Below are positions 59,921 through 64,000 of a DNA stretch of 64,000 nucleotides, one piece after another. The stretch covers positions 64,676,263-64,740,262 of the forward strand of contig OY759262.1 in NCBI GenBank assembly GCA_963662155.1, given 5' to 3'. The notes beneath the pieces were generated by a model. The model searched no databases. It was not told where the DNA came from and saw only the letters and a program-made list of their open reading frames with translations. Within the stretch, counting starts at the first letter, position 1. Every line of letters begins with the position of its first letter. The position numbers and the translations under genes are program-made. This DNA is from Lamellibrachia columna. Lineage: Eukaryota; Annelida; Polychaeta; Sabellida; Siboglinidae.

Positions 59921-60001
59921 CTCCCGCCTAGCTAATTGGAAAAAAAAAGGAAAAATATAAAACATTAGCGGTAAACAGAGCAGTTTGCAATATGATAACG
60001 T
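59921..60001 (-). other. BEL untranslated stretch and polypurine tract
   Basis: 81 bp between the pol stop codon and the 3' LTR, with room for no envelope gene. It ends in GCTAGGCGGGAG, the likely plus-strand primer site. Confidence 0.65.
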
Positions 60002-63000
60002 TCATTTTCTTCGTAAGCCGTTGCTCAATTCGTCGTCGGTGGCGATCAGGCACATCTTGTGAATAGGCCGATCATAGAGCCTTGCGTTGGCTGTTCGCAC
60101 GGTAGCCTTCCGTACTAGGCCATCATCACCGGGCTGGACAGCTGTGACGACGGCACGTTCCCACAGAGTGCGTGGGGCGGCCGCGCCCTTCATCCCGGGC
60201 TCCAGTAGAAGCACCAAGTCGCCGACTTGCAGGTTCTGCCGCGAGTGAAACCACTTCGAGCGAGCGATGAGATGCGGCGGCATGAATCTCAGCCACGTCT
60301 CCCAGAACAACTGGACACGCTGATGCAGAGCTTTCACAACTTCTCGCGGATGTGGACGGTCCTCGACAACGGGCTGCGGCACCGTTGGCTGGTCGAAGGG
60401 GTGAAGAATGTCGTTGCCGGTGACCGCAGGTGACCCGACAGGATCAGGTCCGTCGGGAAACAGCGGTCTCGAGTTGATAACGTACATCACCTCCGAGAGG
60501 AAGGTCTGCCATTCCTCGAAGGTGAATCGGCGCTTGAGGTAGTTGACGGCAGCATCGAGTCCTCGGCGGCAGCTACGTATGAGGGACTCGACGACACCGT
60601 TCATGTGGCTCGCCTTCGGCACGTTGAACTGCCACTCGAAGTGTGTTCGTTCGGCAGCGAGTTCTCGCTTGAGGCGCGAAACGTCCCACGAGTCGATCGC
60701 ATCACGGAGCGGTCGCTGCGCCCCCTGGAAGTTCTTGCCTCGATCACTGAAGACTGTCGTCGGGTGTACACCTCGGCGTGAGACAAATCGACGCCACGCG
60801 AGTAGGAATGATTCAGTGGATGCGCTGCTGGTTAGCTCCAGGTGGACGACTCGTGTGGTAGTACACGTCACGATCATCACAGATGATTCTGTCGTAACGT
60901 TTCTGCTGACTTTTGTCTGTAGCGGTCCGAAAAAGTCAACGGCCACAGCGGCGAACGGTGGCGTACAGGGGTTTCCTCGGAAGGCAGGTAAGATGCCCAT
61001 CTGTTGTTGTAGCATGGACTCCCGCCTGGTGCGACAGTACAGACATTTACTCGCCACAGACTTCAGCAGTTCTTTCCCATTGCCGATGTGGATTCCTTCC
61101 TTGGCGATGTTTGCGAGCACCACTCGGTACCCCTGGTGTAGATATCGTATGTGTTTTCGGCGAGCGTAGAGTTCGACGAGTGGACTGTTTCCTGGTAGGA
61201 TGATCGGGTGGCACACATCAGGATGCAGAGGCAACTGTCCGATGCGTCCCTCGGCGCGGACAATGCCCTTGGCGTCGAGCACTGGAGCGATGCTGGCGAA
61301 TGTTGAGCGACACGCGGCAAAGTCTTCTCGGAACTCCGACTGGCAGAGGAAGAAAAGCGCTTGCTGAGCGTCCTTCAGTTCTTCTGCTCCAATCGTTCTG
61401 GTATCGGCGCGGTTAACTCTCGGTTGCAGTATTCGTCTCCAGCGCGCAACGTGGCGGGTAAGGCGGTCCCATTCGCTGACTTGAGCGACGAGTCGATCTG
61501 CAATGGTCATGTCGGCGATGCATACATCATTGGCGCGAACATGATGTATACGGCGGTGACGTGGCGTGCGAGCTTTCTCGTTGCGACCTTCGATTCGTGT
61601 GGCGGCTTCAATCTCAGAGTCTTGTTCGCATGTAGACTCTTGCGGCCACGTGTCTTCATGTTGACGTAAGAAGAGCGGTCCCTCATGCCAGTACTGGAGT
61701 TCACGTACTGAGAGAGGCTTCGTGAGCGCGTCGGCGGCGTTCATGTTGGACGGGACGTAGCGAAACTCGTCCATGAAGCGCGGGTGTGTGTCCTGTATCT
61801 CTTGAATACGGGCAGACACGAACGGTTTGAAGTTGGCGGAGGCAGAGCGAACCCACTTCAGGACGGTTTGCGAATCGACCCAGAAGTGTATAGAGTCGAA
61901 TCCGCCCATGACGTCTTCGATGAACTTTGCGAGTCGAGACATGATGACGGCGGCCATCAACTCCAACCGTGGAATCGACTTCTTCTTCAGAGGAGCGACG
62001 AGTGCTTTCGCCATGACGAATGTCGTCGTCGTGGCGCCGTTGCTGAGTGGCCAACGTAGCCATAGAACAGCACCGTAGGCATTCGCACCTCCGTCGCTGA
62101 AGCAGTGTAGTTGTGGCTTGCCGACGCTATCGTTTGGCTTCACACAACGAGGCACTTGAAACTTCAATAACTCTTGCATCTGAATCACGTGTGTGTTCCA
62201 TCGCTGCTTGTCGTCGTCGTCGAGTGGTTCATCCCAAGACACACCACGGCGCCACAAGTCTTGTAGGTCGATGCGGAATGCTAACGAGACAGGCGACAGC
62301 ATGCCCAGAGGATCCCATATCTTCGCGACGAGACTCAGTATCGTTCGCTTCGTTACCGGGTCAGATTCCATTTCAACATCTTTGGCCTTCAGTGAAAACA
62401 GGTCGAGTGATTTGTCCCAATGATGACCTAAGACGTCGATTGTCGGCTCATCGGGGTTGTCATCTACTGCTGCATGATTCGAATGCCACGTCTTGATGTC
62501 AAACTTCCCTCTGGCGAGGACAGCATCGACTTCGTCTCTTGCTCTGATGGCATCTTCTGCAGTGGCGGTTGAGTGGCTGATGTCATCCATGTACATCTCG
62601 TTGTCGACGATGTAGCTTCCAATCGGTTCCGATTGACGACCGATTTCAGCAAGGATTCTGACGGAGTTGATGGCGATGTCCGGTGCGGGTCGTTCCCCGA
62701 ACGGTAGACGTATCCACTGGAATGCGATTGGCGGTGAGCACTCATCTCCAAATCGCCAAACGAACCGGTGAAAGATCTGGTCCGGTTCGGCAACTTCGAT
62801 CTGGTTAAACATCTTCTTCACGTCTCCCACGAGTGCGACTCGATCGCGACGCCAAGCGAGAAGACATGAGATGAGTGAGTTGAGCAGGTCGGGGCCTTTG
62901 TGAAAGCCGTCGTTGAGTGAAACGCCCTTGAACAGTGCGGCGGCGTTCCAGACGATGCGGGTCTTCGTGGTGGACTTGTCTTCTCGATAGACGGCGTGAT

Positions 63001-64000
63001 GCTCCAGATACCAACCACGCCCGTCGTGAGTCTCTTCAATCGTGAGTGGACGTACAAATCCCTGCGTGATGAGATTTCTGATTTCGGCGTTGTATGCTTC
63101 AAGACGACCATTTCGTCTCAAGGAGTTCTCTTGCTGATACATTCTGGCAACTGTCTTCTCCTTGTTGAAAGGGAGAGCCTCAGGGTATCCATCACGCCAA
63201 GGCATGAAGACTTTGATTCTTCCTTCCTTTGTGATGGAAGTAGTTGTCTTGGCGTGTAGTAAAAACTTCGATTCAGCTAGTTCCTTGTCACTGCAGATGC
63301 AGGCGGTCGTCGGCTTGACCCCCGCTACGTCGGAGTAGAACAGCTTCTTGATGTCATCTTCGATGAGTCGCTGCACGTGGTGAACTGCAGATCTAGCGAC
63401 GGCTCTTGGGGGCTGTATCTGACCACCATAGAGCACCCAGCCCAACCGTGTGCAGGCTGCACTCGGTAGTTGCGCTTCGTTCGTAGGTGAGGAGATCGTG
63501 TGAAGTGTTGAGATCAGGTAGGCCTGGTCGTATCCTACCAACAGGTCAATTTTCTCTTTCGCCAATGGAACGCAATCTCGCGCCGGTTGAAGGTACTCGT
63601 ACTGTTGAAACAGGCTGCTGTCGATCGCGGGCGCGTCGTGTGCTGGCACCTTGATTCCCATGGCGATGATGTCGTAGGCGATGCTCGCGTCTCTTTGCAC
63701 CGGTCGCACGCGAAGCACGTATCTCGCACTCTTCTCAGATCTGACTCCGCCCCCTGCTACACCGTAACGGAAGACTTGATCATCGCCGGTGATGCCAAGT
63801 CGCTTTGCCAGTGAATGTCTCACGAGGGTGGTGTCGCTTCCGGTGTCGAGAAAAGCGACTATCTTGTGCCACGCTCCTGTCGAGTCACGAACCTCCACGT
63901 AGGTTGACGGCGAGAACCGGCCTTGATTCCCGTGCAGGTGACCAAGGAAGGTTGGCGTTGACGTTGCGGCGCCTTGCTGTGGCGTAAAACTGGCGGATGC
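60002..64000 (-). CDS. pol: BEL/Pao retrotransposon polyprotein (protease, RT, RNase H, integrase), N-terminus outside window
   Basis: Open without a stop from the window edge (first codon at 64000) to TGA at 60002, about 1332 residues, with no ATG needed in the visible part. In order it shows the aspartic protease DTGSDTTLVR; a Pao-type reverse transcriptase with the active site YMDDISHS; an RNase H start, FSDGGANAYGAVLWLRW; an integrase zinc-binding region (H-x-x-x-H, CLYC); and the integrase core with AVDFFGPL, VFSDRGKNFQGA and HMNGVVES giving D, D and E. A C-terminal domain follows, VGDLVLLLEPG to RPIHKMCLI. This is the order of BEL/Pao elements. Gag lies upstream beyond the window. With no frame break seen, the copy looks young and possibly active. 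There is no envelope gene. Confidence 0.95.
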   Translation of the reverse strand, partial: ASASFTPQQGAATSTPTFLGHLHGNQGRFSPSTYVEVRDSTGAWHKIVAFLDTGSDTTLVRHSLAKRLGITGDDQVFRYGVAGGGVRSEKSARYVLRVRPVQRDASIAYDIIAMGIKVPAHDAPAIDSSLFQQYEYLQPARDCVPLAKEKIDLLVGYDQAYLISTLHTISSPTNEAQLPSAACTRLGWVLYGGQIQPPRAVARSAVHHVQRLIEDDIKKLFYSDVAGVKPTTACICSDKELAESKFLLHAKTTTSITKEGRIKVFMPWRDGYPEALPFNKEKTVARMYQQENSLRRNGRLEAYNAEIRNLITQGFVRPLTIEETHDGRGWYLEHHAVYREDKSTTKTRIVWNAAALFKGVSLNDGFHKGPDLLNSLISCLLAWRRDRVALVGDVKKMFNQIEVAEPDQIFHRFVWRFGDECSPPIAFQWIRLPFGERPAPDIAINSVRILAEIGRQSEPIGSYIVDNEMYMDDISHSTATAEDAIRARDEVDAVLARGKFDIKTWHSNHAAVDDNPDEPTIDVLGHHWDKSLDLFSLKAKDVEMESDPVTKRTILSLVAKIWDPLGMLSPVSLAFRIDLQDLWRRGVSWDEPLDDDDKQRWNTHVIQMQELLKFQVPRCVKPNDSVGKPQLHCFSDGGANAYGAVLWLRWPLSNGATTTTFVMAKALVAPLKKKSIPRLELMAAVIMSRLAKFIEDVMGGFDSIHFWVDSQTVLKWVRSASANFKPFVSARIQEIQDTHPRFMDEFRYVPSNMNAADALTKPLSVRELQYWHEGPLFLRQHEDTWPQESTCEQDSEIEAATRIEGRNEKARTPRHRRIHHVRANDVCIADMTIADRLVAQVSEWDRLTRHVARWRRILQPRVNRADTRTIGAEELKDAQQALFFLCQSEFREDFAACRSTFASIAPVLDAKGIVRAEGRIGQLPLHPDVCHPIILPGNSPLVELYARRKHIRYLHQGYRVVLANIAKEGIHIGNGKELLKSVASKCLYCRTRRESMLQQQMGILPAFRGNPCTPPFAAVAVDFFGPLQTKVSRNVTTESSVMIVTCTTTRVVHLELTSSASTESFLLAWRRFVSRRGVHPTTVFSDRGKNFQGAQRPLRDAIDSWDVSRLKRELAAERTHFEWQFNVPKASHMNGVVESLIRSCRRGLDAAVNYLKRRFTFEEWQTFLSEVMYVINSRPLFPDGPDPVGSPAVTGNDILHPFDQPTVPQPVVEDRPHPREVVKALHQRVQLFWETWLRFMPPHLIARSKWFHSRQNLQVGDLVLLLEPGMKGAAAPRTLWERAVVTAVQPGDDGLVRKATVRTANARLYDRPIHKMCLIATDDELSNGLRRK

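Noticed and set aside
60227..63814. Several plus-strand open frames of 60-210 codons
   Set aside because: They are antisense shadows of the intact BEL polyprotein and carry no recognisable domain.

Overview
The window is eukaryotic and almost certainly metazoan. It holds an 11-exon stretch of one gene with GT-AG introns, tRNA-derived SINEs, a 5'-truncated LINE, Ty3/Gypsy fragments, a BEL/Pao LTR retrotransposon, and very many minisatellites. Nothing bacterial (operons, ribosome binding sites) is present. The mix suits a marine invertebrate, such as a lophotrochozoan or invertebrate deuterostome, but the sequence does not let me name a species.

Positions 1-7347 are non-coding (upstream flank or a large 5' intron), with 26-bp, 48-bp, 35-bp and 55-bp tandem arrays. 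Positions 7348-28086 (+) carry the motor domain and complete C-terminus of a KIF26/VAB-8-type kinesin. The visible exons sum to 4863 nt (1620 codons plus stop), and the reading frame holds across all ten introns. The N-terminal exons must lie upstream. The motor has degenerate switch motifs, as known for KIF26. Its introns hold many unrelated minisatellites, including a 2.45-kb array of a 25-bp unit, plus a SINE, a LINE and a MITE candidate. Positions 28087-34973 are gene-free, with short arrays, a second SINE and decayed Gypsy pieces on both strands.

Positions 34974-59265 are one continuous 24.3-kb array of a 39-bp unit (about 620 copies) with clear higher-order structure. Because 39 is a multiple of 3, three frames are long-open. 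The minus-strand frame reading LNTDENHSHDATR is open for 8106 codons, but I see no ATG in it. It is either a giant exon of a spliced repetitive protein or a by-product of an expanded satellite. This is the main puzzle of the window.

Positions 59283-64000 (-) are the 3' LTR and the protease, reverse transcriptase, RNase H and integrase of an apparently intact BEL/Pao retrotransposon. It inserted within 20 bp of the array edge and runs off the window. The kinesin gene and the mobile or repeat region show no functional link; they are only neighbours.
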